From positions 1 through 55,061 of the forward strand of contig CALVDZ010000014.1 of the NCBI GenBank assembly GCA_944326445.1: a DNA stretch of 55,061 nt, written 5' to 3'. The number at the start of each line of letters is the position of its first letter. Within the stretch, counting starts at the first letter, position 1. The notes under the pieces were generated by a model. It saw nothing but the letters and a program-made list of their open reading frames with translations, made no database searches and was not told where the DNA came from. The translations under genes were made by a program, and so were the position numbers. This document shows positions 1-7,243 of the stretch, piece after piece. This DNA is from an uncultured Helicobacter sp. Lineage in GTDB: Bacteria; Campylobacterota; Campylobacteria; Campylobacterales; Helicobacteraceae.

Positions 1-91
1 AACACATCTTATTTATCTTAGATTTTATGCTAAGCAAATGGCATTTGTTACTAATCAAAATGCTTAAATACCATAAATTAACCCTGATCTT

Positions 92-1573
92 TTATTTATA
101 TTTTTTTAACAAGCCCCACACAAAAAAGCTTAAAACAAGGCACAAAATCCCACAGATTGTAAGCGTATAAACAAAGCTTTCTTGATAGATGTTTGCTAGT
201 ATTTCTTTGCTTATATCTTTAAGTGAGGCTATATTTCCACTAGCTAAAGCCCTAGTGTGAGAATCTGTAAGCCCTGCCATAGCTATAAAAACCACCATCA
301 AAGACGCATACAAAGCCACGCCTATACTTTCACTGCCTAGTCTTAGGGTATTAAGCAGTCCCGCACCTAAGCCCACATTTTCGCCCTTTAGGCTTGATAG
401 GGCAAGATTATCAATGCCTCCAGCATGTAAGCCCATACCAGAGCCGATGAGAAAAAGGCTGATTATTATACAAAACTTACTCTCAAGAAAAATCGAGGCT
501 AAAAGCGCAAAGATTCCCACACTCATCATCAAAGACATAGCAAGGGCAAGCAATCTAGAATCTATACCTTTTGCTAAAAGCTTACCCACTAGAGCTGGAC
601 AAAAAAGCATGGGCGTGGTAAGACTTAGCATAAAAAGACCGCTAAGAGAGGCTGAAAAGCCAAAAATAACTTGTAAAAATGTGGGAAAATAAGTCAGCAA
701 TACCACAAAGCTAAAACCAGAAACAACAGCCACCAAAGAAAAGCCAAAAAAGGCTTTGTTTTTTAGCAAAGCAAAGTCTAGTAAAGGAGTGCGTCCTAAG
801 CTGTGTAAATGCCTTTGTTGCAATACTAAAGCTACGGCGCTTACTAGGCTTATGAGAAAAATTGCTAAAGTCATAGAATCTAAGCTTGAAAGCCTTGTAA
901 TACTTAGCATAAAGCAAAAGATACATAGCACAAAAAGGCCTGCACCGCTGTAGTCTATATGACTTTTGCTAAGATTTTTTCTATCTTCTTGTGGCAGAAC
1001 TTTGGATAAAAGTAGCACAAGAGCTAGGATAAGAAAATGTAGAATAAAGATAGCACGCCATGAGATAGGAGTAGAATCTACACTTAAGCCACTAAAACTA
1101 TCTATCAAAAATCCGCTTAGAGTAGGTCCTAAGGTGATGCCTAGCCCGGCGGTTGTGCCAAAAAGCGCAAAGGCTTTAAGTCGCTCTTTTTCTTCAAAGC
1201 TTTTTATAAGAATGGCTGAACCACAGGCAAAAACACTAGCTCCGCCAATACCTGCTATTGCTCTAGCGATGTCTAGCAAAGCTAAGGAGTTTGCAAGACT
1301 AGATAACAAAGAGCCTAGTAAAAATAAACTTATACCAAATTTCAAAGCCTTGGTTGCGCCAAATCTATCACTTAGACTTCCCCAGATAAGCGTAAAAGCG
1401 GCAAAGAAAAGATTGAACGCATTGACAACCCATTGCAATAATGTGGGATTGTCGCCCAAATCCCTAGCGATATAGGGTAGGGCTATGGCAGTGCCAGAAA
1501 TACTGCTTGGCACGACAAAGACGGCTAAGAGAATGTTGAGTAATATGAGGTTTTTATGAGATATTGTTTGCAT
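92..1573 (-). CDS. MFS drug/metabolite exporter, DHA2-like (14-TM)
   Basis: This is a 493-residue, strongly hydrophobic inner-membrane protein of the major facilitator superfamily, presumably a proton-driven exporter. MFS motif A is visible at residues 65-72 (GSLSDRFG). A motif C-like antiporter helix lies at about residues 139-158 (GTTAGLGITLGPTLSG). Length and helix number fit the DHA2 (EmrB/QacA) drug:H+ antiporter group. The ATG at 1573 is preceded by AGGAG. The gene starts 10 bp after the stop of the HAD-P450 fusion gene and is the third gene of an operon headed by an AfsA-like gene. I infer that it exports the product of those enzymes. The substrate itself cannot be read from the sequence. 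Confidence 0.85.
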   Translation of the reverse strand: MQTISHKNLILLNILLAVFVVPSSISGTAIALPYIARDLGDNPTLLQWVVNAFNLFFAAFTLIWGSLSDRFGATKALKFGISLFLLGSLLSSLANSLALLDIARAIAGIGGASVFACGSAILIKSFEEKERLKAFALFGTTAGLGITLGPTLSGFLIDSFSGLSVDSTPISWRAIFILHFLILALVLLLSKVLPQEDRKNLSKSHIDYSGAGLFVLCIFCFMLSITRLSSLDSMTLAIFLISLVSAVALVLQQRHLHSLGRTPLLDFALLKNKAFFGFSLVAVVSGFSFVVLLTYFPTFLQVIFGFSASLSGLFMLSLTTPMLFCPALVGKLLAKGIDSRLLALAMSLMMSVGIFALLASIFLESKFCIIISLFLIGSGMGLHAGGIDNLALSSLKGENVGLGAGLLNTLRLGSESIGVALYASLMVVFIAMAGLTDSHTRALASGNIASLKDISKEILANIYQESFVYTLTICGILCLVLSFFVWGLLKKYK

Positions 1574-1583
1574 AAGTGCTCCT

Positions 1584-3458
1584 TTATATGTTTGATGTTT
1601 GAAGGTAATTGATTACAGGGATATTTTGTGGTCTATGCAATATCACGCCACTATCCCATTTGACAGGTATTGTAGAATCTAGCTGTATATGTGGCAATAT
1701 GTCTAAAATAGCATTTAGGATTAGTAAGCTCTCAAGTTGTAATAAGTGCTGTCCCATACAGCTATGAGCTCCTCTGCCAAACTGTAAATGTTGCTTATTA
1801 TTAAGCCTAAAGGGATTGATTTGCGTGGGATTAGCAAATACCAAAGGATCTCTATTAGCTAAAAGCACATCAGCATACACCACGCTATCTTTTGGTATCT
1901 CGCATTTAGATAGCCTAATGTTTGCAGTCGTGATTCTAGGAAATGTAGAGGTCGTGCCTAAGTTTGTTAATCGTAAAAATTCGCACAACATATTCTCACA
2001 AAGATTTCTTTTGATAAGCAGTAGATTCCAAAATTGCGGAAAATATAAGAGGGCATAGAGCATTTTTGAAATAAAAGTAAGAATGTTTTGATAGCCTCCC
2101 AAAATTGAACCAAGCAATAAACCACATAATTCTTTATCGCTTAAATGGGGATTTGTAGCATTTTTATTTTTTATAAAATTTGCAATAATACCTTCTGTCT
2201 TTAAAGATTGCGTGTTTTGTAAAAATTCTAAGATAAAATCATACATTTGTGTAAAATCTTGTATCAACTTATCTGTGTGTTTAGAATCTGCTAATTGGAT
2301 AGTTTTACTTAATGGCTTTAGGGTTGCTTCATACACTTTACAATCAAGCCCTAAAAGTTTTGCGTTAATCTCTAAGACAATACTATCCAAAACCACAAAT
2401 AAATCAAACTTTTCACTTTTAGAGACAGAGAGCAAATGCTTTGTAATGATTTCTTGCATATCTTGCTTGCAACTAGATAAATTTGTTAGAGCATACTCTT
2501 TCATAGCAAATTGTTTCATTCTTTTGTGCTCGTCTCCATCAAGATTTAATAAAAGCTCATCAGGCGTAAGAGTAGGCAAGATGCTAGCTCCACCAATTTT
2601 GTTTGTGGGTTTTCTAACACAATCTTTGCTACTAAGAATGGCTTTTACATCATCATATTGTGTGACGTGATACACTTGATGTCCGCTTAAAATTTCGATA
2701 ATTTCGGGTTTATCATTCTTGCATTGCGATATAAGTTTGTAAGACTGTTTGCAATCATATTGCGGTATGTCAGTAATATAGGGTAAAGTATCCATAAAAG
2801 TATTTTTTGGATACTTTAAAGTCTGTGTTATTTCGCTAAATACTTGTTTATTAGTAATAAATTGGATACTTTTCCAACACATTTTACTTGCTGCTTCGCA
2901 GTTTTCTTGCACATCATCTATCAAGAGATTTTCTTTTGCTTGAGTATTAGTGAGCTTTTGTGCAATTTCAAAAAATTCCTTATCTGGCTTACGACACCCA
3001 AATTTACAAGAATCTACAATGACATCAGCATACTCATCAAGCTGTATCATTGAACGCCAATGAGATTCCCACTCAATAACATTATTTGTTAAAATTCCTA
3101 CTTTGTATCCAAAAAACTTTAATTGTTTAAAGAGCAAAACCATAGTTTCATTTGGCATAATATTTTCAAACCATTGCTCTCCAAAAGTCTCTAATCTCGC
3201 TTTAGATGTATCAAGATTTGGATAAAGTTTTTGCAAAGAATCACGCACGAGTTTTCCCCATTGCTCTTGCGTGATTATGGCATTTTCTATGGGAGCAAGC
3301 ATTGGCATACTCATAGTTTGTGCTACATTTGACATAGCATTTTTAAGCTGTTCTGGCTTAATGCCGCTTTTTTTATGATATATTTCAAATAATTTATCAA
3401 TAGGTGGCGATAAAACCCCTCCAAAATCAAACCAAATCATTGTAGTTGCAGTATCCAT
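1584..3458 (-). CDS. HAD-family hydrolase fused to cytochrome P450
   Basis: A 624-residue two-domain enzyme. Residues 1 to about 215 are a HAD-superfamily hydrolase: motif I FDFGGVLS (nucleophile Asp11), motif II ILTNN (Thr124), motif III Lys157 in CRKPDK, and motif IV Asp181-Asp182. The usual second Asp of motif I is Gly13. Residues from about 225 to 624 are a cytochrome P450: a C-helix-like GDEHKRMK (about 308-315), an I-helix stretch GGYQN (454-458), the K-helix ExxR motif (Glu493-Arg496), and the haem loop FGRGAHSCMG with ligand Cys567. The I-helix lacks the normal acid-Thr pair. No ferredoxin or reductase partner is adjacent. The gene starts 3 bp after the AfsA-like gene. In Streptomyces, phosphatases and P450s act downstream of AfsA, so dephosphorylation plus oxidation of the AfsA product is a reasonable inference. 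Confidence 0.85.
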   Translation of the reverse strand: MDTATTMIWFDFGGVLSPPIDKLFEIYHKKSGIKPEQLKNAMSNVAQTMSMPMLAPIENAIITQEQWGKLVRDSLQKLYPNLDTSKARLETFGEQWFENIMPNETMVLLFKQLKFFGYKVGILTNNVIEWESHWRSMIQLDEYADVIVDSCKFGCRKPDKEFFEIAQKLTNTQAKENLLIDDVQENCEAASKMCWKSIQFITNKQVFSEITQTLKYPKNTFMDTLPYITDIPQYDCKQSYKLISQCKNDKPEIIEILSGHQVYHVTQYDDVKAILSSKDCVRKPTNKIGGASILPTLTPDELLLNLDGDEHKRMKQFAMKEYALTNLSSCKQDMQEIITKHLLSVSKSEKFDLFVVLDSIVLEINAKLLGLDCKVYEATLKPLSKTIQLADSKHTDKLIQDFTQMYDFILEFLQNTQSLKTEGIIANFIKNKNATNPHLSDKELCGLLLGSILGGYQNILTFISKMLYALLYFPQFWNLLLIKRNLCENMLCEFLRLTNLGTTSTFPRITTANIRLSKCEIPKDSVVYADVLLANRDPLVFANPTQINPFRLNNKQHLQFGRGAHSCMGQHLLQLESLLILNAILDILPHIQLDSTIPVKWDSGVILHRPQNIPVINYLQTSNI

Positions 3459-3461
3459 TGT

Positions 3462-4436
3462 CTATCCTTCAATCGCAAATATAATTTCTGATACTGCACA
3501 GATTGTATGATTTGCTTTTATGGTGGCTGTAATTTTTATTTCGTTGTTATTTTTGATGCAATGCTCTTTTTCAATAAAACAAAAGTTGTCATTATGTAAT
3601 CCACAAAAAGCCTTAAAATCAATCTTGATACCACTTACATATACATCAGTAGGTGTTAAATGATAAAGGTCTCGTATAGCCAATAAAGAGCTTTGCCTTA
3701 ATGCTTCAATTAATAAAGAAGCTGGGATATGATCAAGTGGGTGGTCAAAAAAAGCTGGGTGTGCTTGGTTTGGGATTATGGTAGTTTGAAAATATTGTGA
3801 TTCTTGTAAGAACTGTGTGATAACAACATTTGTGGTAGCGTTTCGTCCCAGAGATTTTGAGGAAATTTGATGATTGTCTAAGGGGGTATAATTTTCATTT
3901 GCAACTTTACCCCTAAGCTTTTCGTATATTTTAGGAGCAAACCAAGACATATCCATAATTTTCGTGGCATATTTTTTAGAGCCTATGAAAAGCTGCATAT
4001 CAAGCAGTAAGCAATAATTATTTCCTCTTTTATGTTTTACCTGTAAAATAGTAATCTTTATATATGGATTGATAGCTTTGTGGCGAATTTTCCAAGATTT
4101 CATTATGCAGCACTTTAAAATCTGCACTATCAAAGATAAATTTCGAATTAAGAGCAACACCATAAAATTTATGAGCCACCAAGATAGAACATTGCCTAAA
4201 AACCTCAAGTAGAGTAGATACATCGTGCCTTGTAGAGTCTTGGGTATCGTTATAAAATAAGTATGTGCTCTAGGTAAAAAGGCTGCAATCTCAAAGGTGC
4301 TTTCGTCTATTCTATGAGAATCTGTGAGAAAAACCTCACTATTAAAGGCTTTATGCACGAGATGTTTTTCTGCACTTTGTGCGTAGTTGGCTTCCCATTG
4401 TATCGCTATGCCTTGCGTTGTCATTGTTTTAGTCAT
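3462..4436 (-). CDS. AfsA/ScbA-type gamma-butyrolactone synthase-like protein with an internal out-of-frame block
   Basis: AfsA-family proteins are double hotdog-fold enzymes that condense a beta-ketoacyl chain with dihydroxyacetone phosphate to make A-factor-type butyrolactones. The N-terminal repeat signature is present (HLVHKAFNSEVFLTD, then LPRAHTYF), as is the C-terminal signature HPAFFDHPLDHIPASLLIEA followed by LRQ. Between about 4244 and 4035 the open frame gives a non-family sequence. The -1 frame there reads STLLEVFRQCSILVAHKFYG, an excellent match to the first AfsA repeat including its ExxRQ. Two compensating indels (at GGG 4242-4244 and TTTT 4035-4038 on the plus strand) therefore leave the ORF open but scramble about 70 residues. 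I chose the ATG at 4436 because GAGGGA precedes it; the ATG at 4448 has no ribosome site. This is the first gene of a three-gene operon. Activity is doubtful if the indels are real. Confidence 0.8.
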   Translation of the reverse strand: MTKTMTTQGIAIQWEANYAQSAEKHLVHKAFNSEVFLTDSHRIDESTFEIAAFLPRAHTYFITIPKTLQGTMYLLYLRFLGNVLSWWLINFMVLLLIRNLSLIVQILKCCIMKSWKIRHKAINPYIKITILQVKHKRGNNYCLLLDMQLFIGSKKYATKIMDMSWFAPKIYEKLRGKVANENYTPLDNHQISSKSLGRNATTNVVITQFLQESQYFQTTIIPNQAHPAFFDHPLDHIPASLLIEALRQSSLLAIRDLYHLTPTDVYVSGIKIDFKAFCGLHNDNFCFIEKEHCIKNNNEIKITATIKANHTICAVSEIIFAIEG

Positions 4437-4608
4437 ACATTCCCTCATTTTTAATTTTTATAATATTATATATTATATTTTATTTTTAGTCAATACCTCT
4501 TGTGTATTGTAAGTTAAATCTAACAGGGGCAATTTTTGTTTGCCAAAGCACTCTTATCGGTAAAAGAAAGGTCAAATGGAGTAATTAGAATCCAAAAACT
4601 TAAAAAAG

Positions 4609-4639
4609 ATTATAAAGCATTAGAGCTACTCTAAGTCAA
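4609..4639 (-). promoter_or_regulatory. MerR-type promoter with 19-bp spacer upstream of the AfsA operon
   Basis: Read on the minus strand: -35 TTGACT (4634-4639), a 19-bp spacer containing the dyad TAGAGTAGCTCTA, then -10 TATAAT (4609-4614). An overlong 19-bp spacer centred on a dyad is the hallmark of promoters activated by MerR-family regulators. It points toward the AfsA-like gene with a leader of about 170 nt. A near-identical promoter lies at 7095-7125. Confidence 0.6.
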
Positions 4640-4710
4640 GGGCTTTTAGAAGAAAAATTAGCAAAATTTTGCTAGACTACCGCCATTTTATTTATGATAA
4701 GGACAACACA

Positions 4711-5259
4711 ATGCAAAACAAAACTTTAATCCTCCTAGCCCATCCGGATATAAAAAACTCACGCATAAACAAGGCTTTATGCGAGGGAGCTAAGGCAAAT
4801 TCTAAGCTAACAATCCACGACATTTACGCCACTTATCCCACTTGGGATATTGACATAGAAAAAGAGCAGAGCCTTTTAAAAGAGTATTCTAATATCATCT
4901 TTCAATTCCCCATCTTTTGGTATTCCTGCCCGCCGTTTTTGAAAAAGTATCTTGATGAGGTTTTTGCCTATGGCTTTGCTTATGGTAGCAGCGGCACTGC
5001 CTTGCAAGATAAAAAATTCGCCCTTGCGGTGAGCTTTGGCGATCATAAAGAATCTTTTGAAAGCAATTCCCGCATAGGCTTTAGTGTAGAATCCATACTC
5101 ACTCCTTTTCAAGCAACTTTTAGATTTATCGGAGGCACTTATGTAGGGCATTTTACGACCTTTGAGGCTATGCCTATTGAGGACGGCGGCATAAGCGAGG
5201 AGGCCCTAGCAAAAAGAGTAGAAAAATACAAAAGATTTTTAGAGAGATTTTGCTCCTAG
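4711..5259 (+). CDS. NAD(P)H oxidoreductase, flavodoxin-like fold (MdaB/KefF type)
   Basis: A soluble 182-residue protein of the NAD(P)H:quinone oxidoreductase/flavodoxin-2 family, which binds FMN or FAD and does two-electron quinone reduction. The N-terminal strand and phosphate loop LILLAHPDIKNSRINKAL and the flavin-edge segment FQFPIFWYSCPPFLKKYLDE are typical. I chose the ATG at 4711 because AAGGACAA precedes it and the protein then begins MQNKTLILLAHP, the normal family start. It is divergent from the AfsA operon across a 270-bp AT-rich gap. A shorter relative is at 32525-33019. The native substrate cannot be inferred; a role in oxidative-stress defence is typical of the family in Helicobacter. 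Confidence 0.85.
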   Translation: MQNKTLILLAHPDIKNSRINKALCEGAKANSKLTIHDIYATYPTWDIDIEKEQSLLKEYSNIIFQFPIFWYSCPPFLKKYLDEVFAYGFAYGSSGTALQDKKFALAVSFGDHKESFESNSRIGFSVESILTPFQATFRFIGGTYVGHFTTFEAMPIEDGGISEEALAKRVEKYKRFLERFCS

Positions 5260-5361
5260 TTTTAATAGTAGCCTTTTTAGGGAATTTCTCTTAATTTTCT
5301 AGCCATTTTTTTGCGCTATCTCTGAATCCTCATAGCACCTTTTTAATTGTGGGAGATTAAT

Positions 5362-6145
5362 ATGAAAAAAATATTGTGTCTTTTGTGTGTCCTTATGTTT
5401 CAAAGCCCCCTTATCTTTGCAGAAAGCCCAAAAAACGCCACGCAGGAGCATTATAGAGAATTTAGCAGCGGTAAAGAGGCGATTGAGTGGTGGTCTAGGC
5501 TTTATGCGGGCTTGATACTGAGCAAGGAAGAAAAAGAGATCATTTATGACTATACCTTTGGGAATTTTTTTTATGATAAATGACAAGCTTAGAGATGGCA
5601 AGCCACTAGATTCACTCTCATCAGAGCAGAAAGAAAAGGTAAAAAAGCTAGATTCTGCTCTTTCAAAAACCATTATCTTTGAAAATCTTACAACCTATCG
5701 TTATGAAAAGCTAGGCTTTATCACAAGGCTTATAGATTCTAAGTTTTTCTTTGAGCATGTGTATAAAAATGGCAAATTTGTAGAGGGTGCGGCAGAGCGG
5801 TATCTCTCAACGCTTATGGGGAAGCATTACAAAGACTATGGCTTTATGTCTACCACACTGATTAAAGATTCTGTGTTTCAAACCCGCCCTGTGGAGCTTA
5901 TCATCAAAGTGCCAAGATTAAATGATGCGATGTTTGTCTCTATGCCAGAGCTTGCCGCCTTTTCTACGCAATACGAATTGCTTTTCCCAAGAGATAAGGT
6001 GCTAAAGATAGGATCTGTCCATATTTCAGAGGATAGACGCAGGGTGAGCTTTGTGTGTAAAATGCAAGAGGTTTGTGTAGCGGGGAGAGAGTGCAAAGAG
6101 CCTTTGATAGACAATCTCAAGCAGCCAAATAAGCCTCTAGATTAG
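5362..6145 (+). pseudogene. Secreted ADP-ribosyltransferase-like protein, split by a T8 tract
   Basis: Two overlapping frames make one protein of about 260 residues if the T8 run at 5565-5572 is read as T7. The N-terminus (MKKILCLLCVLMFQSPLIFA) is a clear signal peptide, and its ATG at 5362 follows GGGAG. After the tract come features of the ADPRT exoenzyme family (PF03496-like): INDKLRDGKPLD, an Arg in the TYRYEKL region, the STS-like strand GFMSTTL, the strand VELIIKVPRLND, and STQYELLFPRDKVLKI, where Gln-Tyr-Glu occupies the catalytic (Q/E)xE position. QxE is the form found in C3-type enzymes. In this sequence the first frame stops at 5583 after 73 residues. It may be a phase-variable gene in the OFF state or a pseudogene. 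Family assignment is by motif only. Confidence 0.65.
5565..5572 (+). repeat. T8 homopolymer tract inside the ADP-ribosyltransferase-like gene
   Basis: Eight consecutive T follow GGGAA. Upstream frame: YTFGNFFYDK then stop. With one T fewer, translation runs through into the catalytic region. Slipped-strand mispairing at such tracts is a common phase-variation mechanism in Helicobacter. Confidence 0.7.
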
Positions 6146-6248
6146 GGGCAATCTAAGCCGCTCTTAAGTATGTGTCTTAATCAAATGGTGGCGGTTGGAT
6201 GAGGGCATGTGCCAAAGATAAAACTTTATACACTAACAATACTTATGC

Positions 6249-6262
6249 TATACTTTTGTATA
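6249..6262. promoter_or_regulatory. Inverted repeat upstream of the antitoxin gene, probable operator
   Basis: TATAC-TTTT-GTATA overlaps the likely -10 region (TATACTTTTGTATATAAT) of the antitoxin gene, 21 bp before its ATG. RelB/DinJ antitoxins are autorepressors that bind such palindromes. Assignment to this antitoxin is inference. Confidence 0.5.
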
Positions 6263-6282
6263 TAATTACACAAGGAGTTACT

Positions 6283-6567
6283 ATGGCAAATACCTTAATG
6301 CAAATACGCGTAGATGAGAATCTCAAAAAAGAAGCGGATAAGCTTTTTGCTGACTTAGGACTTGATACTACCACAGCAGTTAGAATCTTTTTAAAAACCT
6401 GCCTTAAGAAAAACGGCTTACCCTTTAAGGTGCAAAGGCAAAAAAGCCCAAAAGAGCTAGAAGAAGAAGCCTTTTATAGCGAAGAAAATGTGGCGATTTT
6501 AAAGGAAAGATACGAAAAAGCAAAAAGAGGCGAGGGACTTTTGGTAAAGGAACTTATCGATGGATAA
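6283..6567 (+). CDS. RelB/DinJ-family antitoxin
   Basis: A 94-residue ribbon-helix-helix antitoxin. The N-terminus TLMQIRVDENLKKEADKLFA, followed by LGLDTTTAVRIFLKTCLKKNGLPF, is the classic DinJ/RelB DNA-binding segment. The charged C-terminal part (about 50-94) would wrap the toxin. The ATG at 6283 follows AAGGAG. The stop overlaps the start of the downstream toxin remnant by 8 bp (ATG at 6560), the usual translational coupling of toxin-antitoxin pairs. The partner is YoeB-like and broken, so this may now be an orphan antitoxin. RelB-type antitoxins more often pair with RelE/YafQ, and YoeB usually pairs with a YefM antitoxin, so the pairing is somewhat mixed. Confidence 0.85.
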   Translation: MANTLMQIRVDENLKKEADKLFADLGLDTTTAVRIFLKTCLKKNGLPFKVQRQKSPKELEEEAFYSEENVAILKERYEKAKRGEGLLVKELIDG

Positions 6568-6825
6568 GGTTTTTGTGGGAGATGCTTGGCAAGAGTATTG
6601 CTACTGGCAAGAAAATGATAAAAAAATTCTGCAAAAAATCAATGCTTTAATTAAAAGATATAGAGCGAAATGGTAACTTACAAGGGCTTGGTAAGCCCGA
6701 AGCCTTAAGGGGCGATTTAGGGACTTTACTCAAGGCGGATAAATGAGAAACACAGGCTAATTTACTATACAGAGGGTGAAAACCTCTATATCATCGCTTG
6801 CAAGACGCATTACAAAGACAAATAA
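6560..6825 (+). pseudogene. YoeB/Txe-family mRNA interferase toxin, frameshifted remnant
   Basis: The first frame gives MDKVFVGDAWQEYCYWQEND, then KKILQKINALIK, matching the N-terminus of YoeB, and then stops at TAA 6674-6676. Removing one A from the AAAA run at 6653-6656 restores DIERNGNLQGLGKPEALRGD. Removing one G near 6731-6733 then restores LYSRRINEKHRLIYYTEGE and the C-terminal NLYIIACKTHYKDK. The full family sequence is therefore present in three frames, with two single-base indels. The family's essential elements (Arg-Arg-Ile-Asn, His-Arg-Leu, C-terminal His-Tyr) are all recognisable. As written, only the first 38 residues would be made, so no ribonuclease activity is expected. Confidence 0.8.
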
Positions 6826-6885
6826 ACCTTGCAACCCTTTGTCACGCCACTGCTTTATCACTGATGATTGTTTGCATTTTTTTAA

Positions 6886-7044
6886 TTATTTTGTGATTTT
6901 TGCCTTAAAATCGCCCTTGATAGTTTTTAGAATCTCCACGCCATCGCCCCTTAACTTGCCAAGATACACAAGCCTATTAAAGGGCGGCTGCTTGCCATAG
7001 AAGATTCCCTCTAAAAGCAAAAGCAATGCAAATACCTTTTCCAT
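6886..7044 (-). CDS. Small ORF with hydrophobic leader, possible secreted peptide
   Basis: A 52-residue ORF starting MEKVFALLLLLEGIFYGKQP, that is, a short hydrophobic leader that could be a signal peptide, followed by a basic segment (NRLVYLGKLRGDGVEILK) of about 30 residues. AAGGA lies 8 nt before the ATG. A MerR-type promoter (7095-7125) is placed about 50 bp upstream and points into it, which is the main reason I think it is real. I do not recognise the family. The downstream (left) neighbour is the convergent YoeB remnant. It could also be the N-terminal remnant of a longer lost gene. Confidence 0.4.
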   Translation of the reverse strand: MEKVFALLLLLEGIFYGKQPPFNRLVYLGKLRGDGVEILKTIKGDFKAKITK

Positions 7045-7094
7045 CGCATATTCCTTGAAAGCAATTAGAATCTATTGTTGAGATTCTAACAAGC

Positions 7095-7125
7095 ATTATA
7101 AAGCATGAGAGCCACTCTAATTCAA
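7095..7125 (-). promoter_or_regulatory. MerR-type promoter with 19-bp spacer upstream of the small ORF
   Basis: Minus strand: -35 TTGAAT (7120-7125), 19-bp spacer TAGAGTGGCTCTCATGCTT, -10 TATAAT (7095-7100). The spacer matches that of the promoter at 4609-4639 at 17 of 19 positions, so both probably answer to the same regulator. That regulator is not identified in this window. Confidence 0.6.
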
Positions 7126-7243
7126 GGGGGATTTAGGAAAAATTGTAAAAAATTTTGTTTATTTTTTGCTCGCTTTTGCTTTATATTTTTATTTTGCTTA
7201 GGATTTTTTTATAATTTACAAATACATTATGAAAGGAGAAAAG

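Noticed and set aside
5565..5572. Programmed ribosomal frameshifting at the T8 tract
   Set aside because: Possible, but there is no stimulatory pseudoknot or upstream Shine-Dalgarno-like element evident; slipped-strand length variation is the simpler explanation.
5546..6145. Independent gene starting inside the ADPRT-like locus
   Set aside because: Its first residues lie within the upstream frame's coding region, it has no ribosome site or signal peptide, and the family motif INDKLR begins exactly after the T8 tract.
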